A DNA stretch of 64,000 bases from an uncultured Veillonella sp. (GTDB lineage: Bacteria; Bacillota; Negativicutes; Veillonellales; Veillonellaceae), in NCBI GenBank assembly GCA_900538355.1, contig UPXS01000001.1, positions 119,817 to 183,816 of the forward strand, given 5' to 3'. The notes beneath the pieces are model-generated. The model worked only from the letters and a program-made list of their open reading frames with translations. It did not search any database and was not told where the DNA came from. A program made the translations under genes and the position numbers. The stretch's first letter is position 1; every line of letters starts with the position of its first letter. Shown here one piece after another: positions 35,895-45,166 of this stretch.

Positions 35895-37622
35895 ATGCGA
35901 ATTCAAGGGATTTCTGGATCTCGTGGCGTTGCAGTAGGCAATGTATATAGATATATTCAAGAGGAAATTGTCATTCCTGATTACACTGTAGCAGAGGATC
36001 AGGTAGAAGCGGAAATTGGTAAGTTTGCTGCTGCTATGGCATCTACCTTAAAACAATTGGATACAATCCGTCAAAAGGCTTTGAAAGAAATGGGCCCTGA
36101 AGAGGCGGCTATTTTTGAAGCACATATGCAAATTGCTCAAGACCCATCTTTATCTGATGGTATTAAATCCCTCGTTGAGTCTAGCCATACTAATGTTGTA
36201 GCGGCTACAGCTCAAACCATTGAAACCTTTGCCAATATCTTCCTCGGTATGGAAGATCCATACATGCGCGAACGCGGCGCAGATATCAAAGATATCGGTG
36301 ATCGTTTGATGCGCAACATGTTAGGTATGAACCCTCGTGGCTTATCCCATATTTCTGGGGAGGTTATCTTAGTAGCTCATGATTTAGCACCATCCGATAC
36401 GGCTTCTCTAGATAAAAATGTGGTAAAAGGCATTGTAACAGCTGCTGGTGGCCCTACATCTCATGCGGCTATCATGGCACGTACCTTAGAAATCCCTGCC
36501 GTTATGGGCGTTGGTGATATTGAAGGCTTCGTAGATGGCGAGAAAGCTGTTGTACTTGGTACAGATGGTGTTGTCGAAACAAATCCATCTGATGCGGATT
36601 GGGCTGAATATACAAATCAAGCTACTGCATACCAAGAGGAATTAAAACGCTTGCGCGAATCTGCCAATCTTGAAGCTAAGACTACAGATGGTCATCATGT
36701 AGAATTATTTGGCAATATCGGTAAGTCTAAAGATGCTAAACATGCTCTTACAATGGGCGCACAAGGTATCGGCTTATATCGTACAGAATTCTTGTACATG
36801 GAAAACGACGAATTGCCAGCAGAAGATGTGCAGTTTGAAGAATACAAAAAGGTTGCAGAAGATATGCAGGGACAACCTGTTATCATTCGTACCATGGATA
36901 TTGGTGGTGACAAGGAGTTGAAGTGCCTTGATTTGCCAACTGAAATGAATCCATTCCTTGGTTACCGTGCAATTCGTATTTCCTTGAACCGCCCAGATAT
37001 CTTCAAAGTACAATTGCGTGCGTTATTGCGTGCTAGTGCCTTTGGCGATATTCACATCATGTACCCTATGATTGCTTCCGTAGAAGAAGTGAAACAAGCG
37101 AATGCTATGCTTGAAGAATGTAAGGCAGAACTTACAGCTGAAGGCAAAGAATTCAACAAGGATATCAAGGTTGGTATTATGATTGAAGTACCAGCAGCTG
37201 CTGTTATTTCTCCAATTTTAGCTAAATACGTAGACTTCTTCAGTATTGGTACCAACGATTTATGTCAATACACATTGGCAGTAGATCGTATGAACGAATC
37301 TATTGGCGCTCTATATCAACCATTGCATCCAGGCGTATTACGTCTTATTAAGCATGTTATCGATGCGAGCCATGAACAAGGTAAATTTACAGGCATGTGT
37401 GGTGAACTCGCTAGTGACCCTGTGGCTACCATGATCTTATTAGGCTTGGGTCTTGATGAATTCTCCATGACAGCATCTTCTATACCACTTATTAAGAAAA
37501 TCTTGCGCTCTGTTTCTAAAGCAGAATGTGAAGAGGTGGCTAATAAAGCACTTTCCATGGATACAGCTGAAGAAATTACAGAATATGCTAAATCTGTATT
37601 AGCTGAAAAAGGCTTACTATAA
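35895..37622 (+). CDS. ptsI: Phosphoenolpyruvate-protein phosphotransferase (PTS enzyme I)
   Basis: 575 residues, full length. The phospho-His is in AAGGPTSHAAIMART (His near 190), the PEP-binding barrel spans about 255-540 with GIGLYRTEFLYM, and GTNDLCQYTLAVDR and MCGELASDP (Cys near 502) are present. It transfers phosphate from PEP to HPr. AGAGG precedes the ATG. The order ptsI then ptsH is the reverse of that in Bacillus, and ptsH may have its own promoter. Confidence 0.96.
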   Translation: MRIQGISGSRGVAVGNVYRYIQEEIVIPDYTVAEDQVEAEIGKFAAAMASTLKQLDTIRQKALKEMGPEEAAIFEAHMQIAQDPSLSDGIKSLVESSHTNVVAATAQTIETFANIFLGMEDPYMRERGADIKDIGDRLMRNMLGMNPRGLSHISGEVILVAHDLAPSDTASLDKNVVKGIVTAAGGPTSHAAIMARTLEIPAVMGVGDIEGFVDGEKAVVLGTDGVVETNPSDADWAEYTNQATAYQEELKRLRESANLEAKTTDGHHVELFGNIGKSKDAKHALTMGAQGIGLYRTEFLYMENDELPAEDVQFEEYKKVAEDMQGQPVIIRTMDIGGDKELKCLDLPTEMNPFLGYRAIRISLNRPDIFKVQLRALLRASAFGDIHIMYPMIASVEEVKQANAMLEECKAELTAEGKEFNKDIKVGIMIEVPAAAVISPILAKYVDFFSIGTNDLCQYTLAVDRMNESIGALYQPLHPGVLRLIKHVIDASHEQGKFTGMCGELASDPVATMILLGLGLDEFSMTASSIPLIKKILRSVSKAECEEVANKALSMDTAEEITEYAKSVLAEKGLL

Positions 37623-37654
37623 TTCTGTTGTATAGCAAATAACTTTCAATATAC

Positions 37655-37684
37655 TTGAATTGAAATGCTTGAAATTGATACAAT
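37655..37684 (+). promoter_or_regulatory. Possible promoter of ptsH
   Basis: TTGAAT (37655-37660), 18 bases, TACAAT (37679-37684), in the 118-base gap between ptsI and ptsH. Confidence 0.45.
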
Positions 37685-37704
37685 ATATCTATTAGAACGT
37701 ATGG

Positions 37705-37721
37705 GATAGGCACAGCCTATC
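37705..37721. promoter_or_regulatory. Inverted repeat in the ptsH leader
   Basis: GATAGGC-ACA-GCCTATC, seven-base perfect arms, 20 bases before the ptsH start and downstream of the putative promoter. It could be an operator or an mRNA hairpin near the ribosome site. Confidence 0.4.
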
Positions 37722-37740
37722 GAGATAGAAAGAGGTTATC

Positions 37741-38001
37741 ATGAAAGAATTAACAGTAGAAATTACTAACGAATCTGGTTTACATGCTCGTCCTGCTACA
37801 GCTTTCACACAATTGGCTGCTAAATATGCTTCCAAATTGACAATCGCTGCTAACGGCAAAACAGCTGATGCTAAATCCATCTTAACTGTATTGACTTTGG
37901 GCGCTACAAAAGGTACATCCGTTACATTGACAGCTGACGGTGCTGACGAAGACGATGCACTTGCTGCATTAAGCGAATTCTTAACAACTAACCACGACTA
38001 A
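37741..38001 (+). CDS. ptsH: Phosphocarrier protein HPr
   Basis: 86 residues. His15 lies in GLHARPATAF and Ser46 in AKSILTVLTLG, the two regulatory phosphorylation sites of Firmicute HPr. It carries phosphate from enzyme I to sugar permeases such as FruA. AGAGG precedes the ATG. Ser46 is kept, so HPr kinase-type carbon control may exist; no hprK is in the window. Confidence 0.96.
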   Translation: MKELTVEITNESGLHARPATAFTQLAAKYASKLTIAANGKTADAKSILTVLTLGATKGTSVTLTADGADEDDALAALSEFLTTNHD

Positions 38002-38017
38002 TACAATGTGGTAATAC

Positions 38018-38048
38018 AAAGGACTCTACGAATGTAGAGTCCTTTTTT
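38018..38048 (+). terminator. Terminator of ptsH
   Basis: AAAGGACTCTAC-GAAT-GTAGAGTCCTTTTTT. Confidence 0.88.
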
Positions 38049-38173
38049 GTTGATCTATATGTTTTATGTATATGATTTTTGTATATGTTTTATGTTTTGG
38101 TTGATTTGATTAAATGTTACCTTTAATTTAATATGGCGAATTTACAAAACTATTAGCGTGTAGTTTCAAGTAA

Positions 38174-38203
38174 AAAAAGAAGAGGCGGTTTAGCCTCTTC
38201 TTT
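38174..38203 (-). terminator. Terminator of the CsoR-family gene
   Basis: AAAGAAGAGGC pairs with GCCTCTTCTTT, with a T-tract on the minus strand; the stem touches the stop codon. Confidence 0.75.
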
Positions 38204-38480
38204 ATTTTCCCATGTTTGCAAAGCGCTCTACAGCCTTTGTAAAGTCGCTAATGGTTTTTTCTACGTCACCGTGTTCGATACCATCTCGTACGCAGTGGTT
38301 GATATGCCCTTCAAGGACTACTTGACCTACTTTATGTAGTGCAGACTTAGCTGCATTAATTTGGCTCAACACATCTTCGCATGGAATGTCTTCTTCAATC
38401 ATTCGATCAATAGCTTGCACTTGACCAAGGATTTTACGCAATCGACGATGTAGATTTTCTGAATCCATACATTGTTTCAT
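38202..38480 (-). CDS. CsoR/RcnR-family metal-sensing repressor
   Basis: 92 residues from ATG 38480, preferred because GGAGGAG is five bases upstream; the longer frame from 38549 has no such site. The protein is all-helical, with LRKILGQVQAIDRMIEEDIPC, then SALHKVGQVVLEGHINHC. Cys34, His59 and Cys63 have exactly the Cys-x24-His-x3-Cys spacing of the CsoR and InrS metal site; RcnR has His at the last position. It could therefore sense Cu(I) or Ni(II). No efflux gene is adjacent. The palindromes before the metal importer genes in this window are possible targets. Confidence 0.88.
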   Translation of the reverse strand: MKQCMDSENLHRRLRKILGQVQAIDRMIEEDIPCEDVLSQINAAKSALHKVGQVVLEGHINHCVRDGIEHGDVEKTISDFTKAVERFANMGK

Positions 38481-38852
38481 AATACTCCTCCAATGGGCAT
38501 GTTTTTTATCATCCTTATTATTATACTCCATGTAAAGTTTGTAATACAACTTAATAAGTATACCTAATATGCATTAAATCTACATATATAGATTTATATT
38601 GTATATGGATGTATGTGAATATCTGTATTCAAAGGTACATTTAAATATATACTTTTAAAATAGCATGGCATGTATTTTATATTATACACATCTATTTAGA
38701 CCTTGTAATATATATCTTCTTCTTAATTGATGTGATACAATACATTTAATACACAATGTGTTTGTATATGTATATAAGGTACTGTAATGCATATAGAATT
38801 TAAATTTGTCTATAGGTATATACTACGGGCCTTTATGAAATAGGTGAAAGCA

Positions 38853-39659
38853 ATGAAAGTGTTTCGCTACCTTCGGAACCTAGTGGTATTTGTGTTAGTT
38901 ATGATACTGGCCGTGTTTATATATGATGGATACCATAGGGTTCAAGGTACAGATCGTGAAAGTAACGCGCATACAACTGTTGAAAAACGCATAGAACAAG
39001 GTGAAGATACCCTTAGTCGCACAGATCGTATTATACGATTATTTACCTTTAAAGAAAAGGTAGAGACGGCACTGAACCAACGTGTTTCTAAAGAACATTG
39101 GGTAAAGGGAGATGTCATTCCAGAATATACAAAGAATGCACTCATCGCCATAGAGGATAAGCGATATTATAAGCATGGTGCTATAGATGTACTTGGTATC
39201 ATTCGCGCCTTTTATACGAATACCATCGCTGGTGAAACTGTAGAGGGCGGCAGCACCATAACACAACAAGTCGTAAAAAATCTCTTCCTTTCATCAAAAC
39301 GCATTATGAGCCGTAAGATAGAAGAAGCAATCTTGGCGAGTGAAATGGAACATTACTACACGAAGGAAGAAATTCTCACCATGTATTTAAATACCGTATA
39401 TTATGGTCATAATTACTACGGTATCTACGAAGCAGCACATGGCTACTTTGGGACAAGCCCGAGCCGATTGACATTAGGTCAAAGCGCTATGCTCGCAGCC
39501 TTGCCTAACGCACCATCTTACTTAGATCCTTATACGAATTATAAAGGAGCTAAGGCACGACAAAAACTGGTGCTCGAACAAATGGTAGACCAAGGTATGA
39601 TTACACAAGCCGAAGCTGATTATGCATACAAACAAGACTTGGGCCTTGTGGACGAATAA
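38853..39659 (+). CDS. Monofunctional peptidoglycan transglycosylase (GT51)
   Basis: 268 residues from ATG 38853 (AGGTG upstream; GTG 38844 is also possible). One N-terminal membrane anchor (about 8-28), then a GT51 domain with AIEDKRYYKHGAID (catalytic Glu), EGGSTITQQVVKNLFL and RKIEEAILASEMEHYYTKEEIL. No transpeptidase domain follows, so it polymerises glycan strands from lipid II outside the inner membrane but does not cross-link. Monocistronic, with its own terminator at 39678-39730. Confidence 0.92.
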   Translation: MKVFRYLRNLVVFVLVMILAVFIYDGYHRVQGTDRESNAHTTVEKRIEQGEDTLSRTDRIIRLFTFKEKVETALNQRVSKEHWVKGDVIPEYTKNALIAIEDKRYYKHGAIDVLGIIRAFYTNTIAGETVEGGSTITQQVVKNLFLSSKRIMSRKIEEAILASEMEHYYTKEEILTMYLNTVYYGHNYYGIYEAAHGYFGTSPSRLTLGQSAMLAALPNAPSYLDPYTNYKGAKARQKLVLEQMVDQGMITQAEADYAYKQDLGLVDE

Positions 39660-39677
39660 TTAAATAAGTATAGTAAC

Positions 39678-39730
39678 ATCTCTGTTAGTTGATTGGTAAT
39701 TGGCTAACAGAGATTTTTTTATGATAAATA
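39678..39730 (+). terminator. Terminator of the transglycosylase gene
   Basis: ATCTCTGTTAG pairs with CTAACAGAGAT across a 25-base loop, then TTTTTT. Confidence 0.75.
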
Positions 39731-39756
39731 GTTACGTTCCGAAATATATTATTAAA

Positions 39757-39802
39757 TTGAATAAAAATAATACTTGCATTTATAATTATACAGGTGTATA
39801 CT
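39757..39802 (+). promoter_or_regulatory. argG promoter with a possible ArgR box
   Basis: TTGCAT (39774-39779), 17 bases, TATACT (39797-39802). TTGAATAAAAATAAT at 39757-39771 and the reverse complement of TTGCATTTATAATTATA (39774-39790) both resemble the ARG-box half-site known from Bacillus, overlapping the -35. Arginine repression is therefore plausible; no argR gene is in the window. Confidence 0.55.
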
Positions 39803-39923
39803 ATTTTTTGTCAGAAAGAGGGAATGACCATTGAGCTAGATGCCACGGTGCTTTCACAATTATCTGATATAATATTGATTATATGAGTTAAAATACATAG
39901 TAAGTTTTTTATGAGGTGTTATC

Positions 39924-41135
39924 ATGGGTAAAGCAAATAAAGTAGTACTCGCATATTCTGGTGGTTTAGACACATCCGTTATCATTCCTTGGTTAAAAGA
40001 AAATTATGGCGCTGAAGTTATCGCCGTATGCGTAGACTTGGGTCAACCTGAGGATTATGATGCAGTTGAGAAAAAAGCAATCAAATCTGGTGCTTCTAAA
40101 GCGTATATTGTTGACGCTAAAGAAGAGTTCGTAAAAGATTATGTGTGGCCAACAGTAAAAGCTGGTGCAGTTTATGAAGGCAAATATTTATTAGGTACAT
40201 CCTTCGCTAGACCTTTAATCGGTAAAATCCTTGTAGATATTGCTAAAAAAGAAGGCGCTGATGCTATCGCTCACGGTGCAACTGGTAAAGGTAATGACCA
40301 AGTTCGTTTCGAACTTGCTATCAAAGCATTGGCTCCTAATATGAAAATCATCGCTCCTTGGAGAGAGTGGGATTTGAAATCTAGAACTGACTGCATGGAG
40401 TATGCTGCTAAGCACGACATTCCAGTAGTAGCTACAAAATCTCATCCATATTCCATGGACCAAAACGTATGGCATTTGTCCCATGAAGGCGGCGATCTTG
40501 AAAATCCAGCAAATGCTCCTAAAGATGATGTGTACTTGGTAACACATACTCCTGAACAAGCTCCAGATGAAGCTGGTTATGTAACTGTATCCTTCAAAGA
40601 TGGCGTACCTGTAGCAGTAGATGGCCAAGAAGGTACTCCATTACAATTATTAGAAAAACTCAACGAAATCGGTGCACACTATGGCGTAGGCGTTGTAGAT
40701 ATCGTTGAAAATAGATTAGTAGGCATGAAATCCCGTGGCGTTTATGAAAATCCAGGTGGATCCATCATCATGTATGCTCACAGAGAACTTGAATACCTTT
40801 GCCTCGACAGAGCTACATACCACTACAAAGAACTTATTGCTAACAAATACGCTGAACTTGTATACGATGGCATGTGGTTCGCACCATTGATGAACGCTTT
40901 GCAAGCATTCGTTGATGAAACTCAAAAAACTGTAACTGGTGAAGTAAAACTTAAATTGTACAAAGGCAACATTATCTCTGCTGGTGCAACTTCTCCATAC
41001 TCCTTGTACAGCGAAGATTTCGTAACATTCGAAGAAGATGATGTATACAACCAAGCTGATGCGGCTGGTTTCATCAACTTGTTCGGTTTACCTCTTAAAA
41101 TTAATGCATTAATGAAAGAAAAGGCAGGTAAATAA
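39924..41135 (+). CDS. argG: Argininosuccinate synthase
   Basis: 403 residues. The N-terminal ATP pyrophosphatase loop is VLAYSGGLDTSVIIPWL; AHGATGKGNDQVRFE (about 113-127) and SHPYSMDQNVWHLSHEGGDLE are family signatures. It joins citrulline and aspartate to argininosuccinate using ATP. GAGGTG precedes the ATG. Stop and the argH start overlap (TAATG), so the two are translated together. Confidence 0.97.
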   Translation: MGKANKVVLAYSGGLDTSVIIPWLKENYGAEVIAVCVDLGQPEDYDAVEKKAIKSGASKAYIVDAKEEFVKDYVWPTVKAGAVYEGKYLLGTSFARPLIGKILVDIAKKEGADAIAHGATGKGNDQVRFELAIKALAPNMKIIAPWREWDLKSRTDCMEYAAKHDIPVVATKSHPYSMDQNVWHLSHEGGDLENPANAPKDDVYLVTHTPEQAPDEAGYVTVSFKDGVPVAVDGQEGTPLQLLEKLNEIGAHYGVGVVDIVENRLVGMKSRGVYENPGGSIIMYAHRELEYLCLDRATYHYKELIANKYAELVYDGMWFAPLMNALQAFVDETQKTVTGEVKLKLYKGNIISAGATSPYSLYSEDFVTFEEDDVYNQADAAGFINLFGLPLKINALMKEKAGK

Positions 41136-42562
41136 TGGCTAAATTGTGGGGCGGGCGTTTCACAAAAGGCACTGATAAAGCGGTAGAGGATTTTACATCC
41201 TCTATCGCTTTTGATGCGCGGATGTACGCCGAAGATATTGCAGGCAGTAAAGCACATGCGACTATGCTAGCAAAACAAAATATTATCTCCGACGCAGATC
41301 GGGACGCTATTGTTGAGGGCTTAACAAAGATAAAAGGCCAAATCGATAAAGGGGAGTTCCCATTCTCCGTGGCTCTTGAAGATATTCATATGAATATTGA
41401 AAAGCGCCTAACAGATGATATTGGTGAAGCCGGTGGCCGCTTACATACCGGCCGTAGCCGTAATGACCAATGCGCAGTAGATTTGCACATGTACGTGCGT
41501 AAAGCCGTAGTAGAAATGGGCGAGCTTATCGTAGATATGCAAAAAGCTCTCATAGAAACGGCTGAAAAATACAGCGATGTTATCATGCCTGGCTATACGC
41601 ATTTACAACGGGCTCAACCTGTATTGTTTGGTCATCATATGATGGCATACTTCTCTATGCTAGAGCGCGACTTTGACCGTTTGTTGATGGTCTTCAAACA
41701 CGCAGACATCATGCCACTTGGTGCAGGGGCCTTAGCTGGTTCTACGTACGGTATTGATCAAACCTATACGCAAAAGCTACTCGGCTTCTCTCGTATTTAC
41801 GAAAATAGTATGGATGCCGTATCTGACCGTGACTATGTAGTTGAATTCTTGTCCTTTGCATCTCTTGTGATGATGCATTTGAGCCGTCTTAGCGAAGAAT
41901 TGATTTTGTGGTCTACCAATGAGTTTAACTTCATTGAACTTGATGATGCTCATTGCACAGGCTCTAGCATTATGCCACAAAAGAAAAATCCTGACGTATG
42001 TGAACTCGTTCGTGGTAAAACAGGTCGTACCTATGGCCACTTGTTAGGTTTATTAACTACATTAAAAGGCTTGCCACTTACATATAATAAAGATATGCAA
42101 GAGGATAAAGAGGGCATTTTTGATGCTATCGATACAGTACACTTTGCATTGTCCATTAATGCGGCTATGGTCCGTGGTATGAAGGTCAATGGGGCGCATA
42201 TGAAAGCTGTCCTCGATGATGACTTCTCTAATGCTACAGATATGGCCGATTACCTTGCGAAAAAAGGCGTTCCATTCCGTGAAGCTCATGAAATCGTAGG
42301 TAATGCTGTACATCATTGCATTGAAAAAGGTTGTGTATTGCTTGATTTATCCGTTGAGGACTTCAAAGCTATCTCACATCATTTTGATGTAGATATCCTT
42401 GATGCCATTTCCATCGAAGCTTGCGTAGCTGGTCGTAATAACTATTCTGGTACTGCTCCAGAATGTGTGGAAAGACAACGTAGCAATGGTAAAGCTGTTA
42501 TCGCTGGAGAAGAAAAACAAATTGCTCAGTGGAAAGCAATTGTAGAATCTGTGCAAGCATAA
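41135..42562 (+). CDS. argH: Argininosuccinate lyase
   Basis: 475 residues, fumarase/aspartase superfamily. MAKLWGGRFTKGTDKAVEDF begins the protein; HTGRSRNDQ (about 110), GYTHLQRAQP (about 155) and the signature GSSIMPQKKNP (about 279-289) are intact. It splits argininosuccinate to arginine and fumarate; the fumarate can feed the succinate-propionate route. Second gene of the argGH operon. Confidence 0.97.
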   Translation: MAKLWGGRFTKGTDKAVEDFTSSIAFDARMYAEDIAGSKAHATMLAKQNIISDADRDAIVEGLTKIKGQIDKGEFPFSVALEDIHMNIEKRLTDDIGEAGGRLHTGRSRNDQCAVDLHMYVRKAVVEMGELIVDMQKALIETAEKYSDVIMPGYTHLQRAQPVLFGHHMMAYFSMLERDFDRLLMVFKHADIMPLGAGALAGSTYGIDQTYTQKLLGFSRIYENSMDAVSDRDYVVEFLSFASLVMMHLSRLSEELILWSTNEFNFIELDDAHCTGSSIMPQKKNPDVCELVRGKTGRTYGHLLGLLTTLKGLPLTYNKDMQEDKEGIFDAIDTVHFALSINAAMVRGMKVNGAHMKAVLDDDFSNATDMADYLAKKGVPFREAHEIVGNAVHHCIEKGCVLLDLSVEDFKAISHHFDVDILDAISIEACVAGRNNYSGTAPECVERQRSNGKAVIAGEEKQIAQWKAIVESVQA

Positions 42563-43179
42563 TTGCTTTAGTAAGCCTAATGTTTTGATTTAGGGCTACA
42601 TCCTGTACAAGAGTAACATTCAAAGTAATAGTTACTCTTGTGACATTGAAAATTTAAGATCGATATACATATAAGTCTTATGTTAAAGTGCTTTATATTA
42701 ACCTTTAAGCTTATGTGTATATCGATTTTTTATTTGAATGATAGATAATTTCTAGAAAAGAGTTATTCTAATTGATAAATTACTATTAAAATGGTGTAAA
42801 TTTATGTACGCATACAGTGGACTGCGCAAAAACAATAGTCTTGTACTAGGACACTATAACCATGATAGATAGTAAAAATCACATATATACACAGAATAAA
42901 ATGGGGTAAAAATACACCCTGTCATTGTTAAAATGAGTTCTGTTCGTTTTAGATGATAAATTAACTATAATTTATTCAATTCGTGTAATAATGCTTGTCC
43001 GCCAATAAAGTACTTTCATTTTGGGTTCATAGGTGTTATTATTTAATTCGTAATAAGAATAACAACGGTAAATTCACATTCAAGCCCATCACAGCACGAA
43101 CTGAATTTACTTAGCGGTATATTATATTTAAGTGAATTATGGACGAGAAAAAATTCACCTTTTGAAAGGGGATTGATAC
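42563..43179. other. Long intergenic region between argH and potE
   Basis: 617 bases, no gene. It holds ACAAGAGTAAC/GTTACTCTTGT (42607-42641), the long terminator-like repeat at 42659-42731, and near potE a GTAAATTC...GAATTTAC inverted repeat (43068-43110) plus AATTTACTTA...TAAGTGAATT (about 43104-43137). The last two lie in the presumed potE leader and could regulate it. Confidence 0.5.
42659..42731 (+). terminator. Long-stem terminator downstream of argGH
   Basis: ATCGATATACATATAAG pairs with CTTATGTGTATATCGAT (17 bp, one G-U) around a 34-base loop, followed by TTTTT. Confidence 0.6.
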
Positions 43180-44511
43180 ATGAAAACCACCGCTAAAAAA
43201 ATGTCTGTATTCCAGCTAACCACAATGGTAGCAGCCAATATGCTAGGAGCTGGGATCATTATGTTACCAACTAATTTGGCTCAAGTTGGTACTATTTCAG
43301 TTTTATCTTGGCTCGTAACAGCTGTGGGTGCGCTTCTGTTAGCGTATATTTTTGCTCAAGCGGGTATGTTCTCTCAGATTAGAGGGGGCATGGGCGGTTA
43401 TGCAGAACACCGCTTCGGTAAAACTGGACATTTTATGGCGAGCTATGCTTACAGCATATCTCTCATCATTGCTAATATCGCCATCGCGGTATCTGCCGTA
43501 GGTTATGGCGCAGCTTTCTTTGGTGTTGACCTTAATGCAACACAAACAAGCCAAGTAACAATTGTGCTTTTGTGGTTTGCAGCGATTTTGAACTTCCGTG
43601 GTAATCGCTTCACAGGTCGACTCAGCAACATGACTATTTGGGGCTCTATTGTGCCGGTTTTATTAATTGGTACAATCGGCTGGTATTGGTTTGATCCGTC
43701 TATTTATTGGGCGGCTTGGAACCCAAATGATCTTCCGTTTTACGATGCAGTAAAACAATCCATTTCCCTCACTTTGTGGGGCTTCCTAGGATTTGAGTCC
43801 GCAGCGGCTAATGCAGATGCTGTTGAGAATCCAAAGAAAAACGTACCTATCGCTACTGTGGCAGGTACATTAGCAGTGGCAGTGGTTTACATCTTGTCCA
43901 CGAATGTTATGGCAGGTATCGTGCCTAACATTGACTTGTTAAATTCTAATGCACCATTTGGTTTGACATTTGTATACATGTTTAATGATACAATTGCAGA
44001 CATCGTTATGGCTGCAATGGTTATTTCTTGCTTTGGCGCTTTGCTTTGCTGGCAATTCACATTGTCTCGCGTATTCAAAAGCGCAGCGGAAAATGGTTAC
44101 TTCCCTAAAGTATTTGCTCGTGTAAATAGCAAAGATGCTCCTGTTCGTGGCGTATTCATTTTACTCGCTGTTGAAACATTACTTACTTTGTTCACTGCTA
44201 GCGACTCCTTACGTGAGCAATTTGAAATCTTAGTAAACTTAGCGGTTGTAACTAACGTAGTACCGTATGTATTGTGCATCTTGGCAGTACCTACAATGAT
44301 GCGTATGGCTGGTGTAGCTGAAAGCCGTATTAAACGTTCCAACTACGTGTTCGGCGCAGGCGTTATCTACTGTTTATATGCAATTTACGCATGTGGCTTT
44401 GATGCTATGGTAGGTAGTGCAGTAGCGGTAAGCATCGGTTTCGTGATCTATGTTTTGCGTAAAGCGTGGACTACACGCAAAGCGCACCGCTTACAACAAA
44501 GTATCGATTAA
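43180..44511 (+). CDS. potE: PotE-like putrescine/ornithine (or cadaverine/lysine) exchanger
   Basis: 443 residues, APC superfamily, about 12 membrane segments. The N-terminus (VAANMLGAGIIMLPTNLAQVGTI), GGMGGYAEHRFGK and LWGFLGFESAAANADAVENP follow E. coli PotE very closely in my memory of that protein. It exchanges or imports polyamines across the inner membrane. Veillonella peptidoglycan carries covalently bound putrescine or cadaverine, so polyamine transport is relevant here. AAAGGGG precedes the ATG. Long leader with inverted repeats. Confidence 0.88.
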   Translation: MKTTAKKMSVFQLTTMVAANMLGAGIIMLPTNLAQVGTISVLSWLVTAVGALLLAYIFAQAGMFSQIRGGMGGYAEHRFGKTGHFMASYAYSISLIIANIAIAVSAVGYGAAFFGVDLNATQTSQVTIVLLWFAAILNFRGNRFTGRLSNMTIWGSIVPVLLIGTIGWYWFDPSIYWAAWNPNDLPFYDAVKQSISLTLWGFLGFESAAANADAVENPKKNVPIATVAGTLAVAVVYILSTNVMAGIVPNIDLLNSNAPFGLTFVYMFNDTIADIVMAAMVISCFGALLCWQFTLSRVFKSAAENGYFPKVFARVNSKDAPVRGVFILLAVETLLTLFTASDSLREQFEILVNLAVVTNVVPYVLCILAVPTMMRMAGVAESRIKRSNYVFGAGVIYCLYAIYACGFDAMVGSAVAVSIGFVIYVLRKAWTTRKAHRLQQSID

Positions 44512-44532
44512 CTGAATATCTCTCGTCTTATT

Positions 44533-44565
44533 AGAGGCTGTTACTAGGTAATAGCCTCTTTTTTG
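44533..44565 (+). terminator. Terminator of potE
   Basis: AGAGGCTGTTAC-TAG-GTAATAGCCTCTTTTTT. Confidence 0.85.
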
Positions 44566-44697
44566 TATGTAATTTAAATCGTTACATGTATTTTAAACCG
44601 TTGTATGTATTTTAACCGTATATGGGGTTCAGCTTTTTGGGTAGACTTATCCTTTGATCGTTGAGTTACTGGATACGTATTAGGAGGAGATTAATAA

Positions 44698-44784
44698 ATG
44701 CTTATTTTATATAAAGAAATATTATATGGCCCTTTATTATCACATTTTTTAATATATATACATCTATATACAGTCTATGCTTGA
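44698..44784 (+). CDS. Possible 28-residue hydrophobic peptide with a very strong Shine-Dalgarno
   Basis: ATG 44698 follows AGGAGGAG (44682-44689) by eight bases and encodes MLILYKEILYGPLLSHFLIY plus eight residues before TGA. It lies in the interval before the cobalamin riboswitch. It may be a true small membrane peptide or the remaining start of a lost gene. No homologue is known to me. Confidence 0.35.
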   Translation: MLILYKEILYGPLLSHFLIYIHLYTVYA

Positions 44785-44896
44785 AAAATTATATATATAA
44801 AGGTATTTTTAGGGGTTTATACATAAAATTGACAATTATCACTAATCGATATTTTTTATTAGTATAAAAATTATATTGATTTTATTGAATATAATG

Positions 44897-44913
44897 ATAC
44901 CCCTAAGGGGTAT
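44897..44913. promoter_or_regulatory. Palindrome ATACCCC-TAA-GGGGTAT upstream of the metal importer operon
   Basis: Perfect seven-base arms with a three-base centre, adjoining TATAAT (44890-44895) and upstream of a TTGTAA-17-TATATT pair (44919-44947). C-tract/G-tract palindromes flanked by AT are typical of CsoR/RcnR-family operators. A near copy lies before the second binding-protein gene (50550-50567). Confidence 0.6.
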
Positions 44914-44964
44914 GCGTATTGTAAACATAATATTAATATAGTATATTTATAATCGATAAAAATG

Positions 44965-45131
44965 AATAAACTAATGAGTGTCGGTATTACCGAGCGTAAA
45001 AGAGGAAAATGGGTGGAAATCCCATACTATGCAAATAGCTGTAATGAGGAGCAAGGTTTCATTATAGGGTCACTAGGAGACTGGGAAGGCCGAAATGTTG
45101 CGATGAATCATGAGTCAGAAAGCCTGCTCTA
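44965..45131 (+). ncRNA. Cobalamin riboswitch
   Basis: Conserved pieces are in order: GGAAAATGGGTGGAAATCCC (45004-45023), GCAAATAGCTGTAATG (45031-45046), CACTAGGAGACTGGGAAGG (45071-45089) and the B12-box-like GAGTCAGAAAGCCTGCT (45112-45128). A terminator follows at 45167-45194, so adenosylcobalamin binding should stop transcription of the importer operon. Exact 5' boundary is uncertain. Confidence 0.82.
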
Positions 45132-45166
45132 GATGGCATGGCATGTATATGCCGTGTTTAATTTAG

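Noticed and set aside
42896..42915. GGGGTA...TACACCC before potE as a third copy of the metal palindrome
   Set aside because: The arms are in the opposite arrangement (G-tract first) and imperfect, so it does not match the two operator-like sites.
44897..44913. NikR operator
   Set aside because: NikR sites have GTATGA half-sites spaced about 16 bases apart; the observed palindrome has C-tract arms with a three-base centre.
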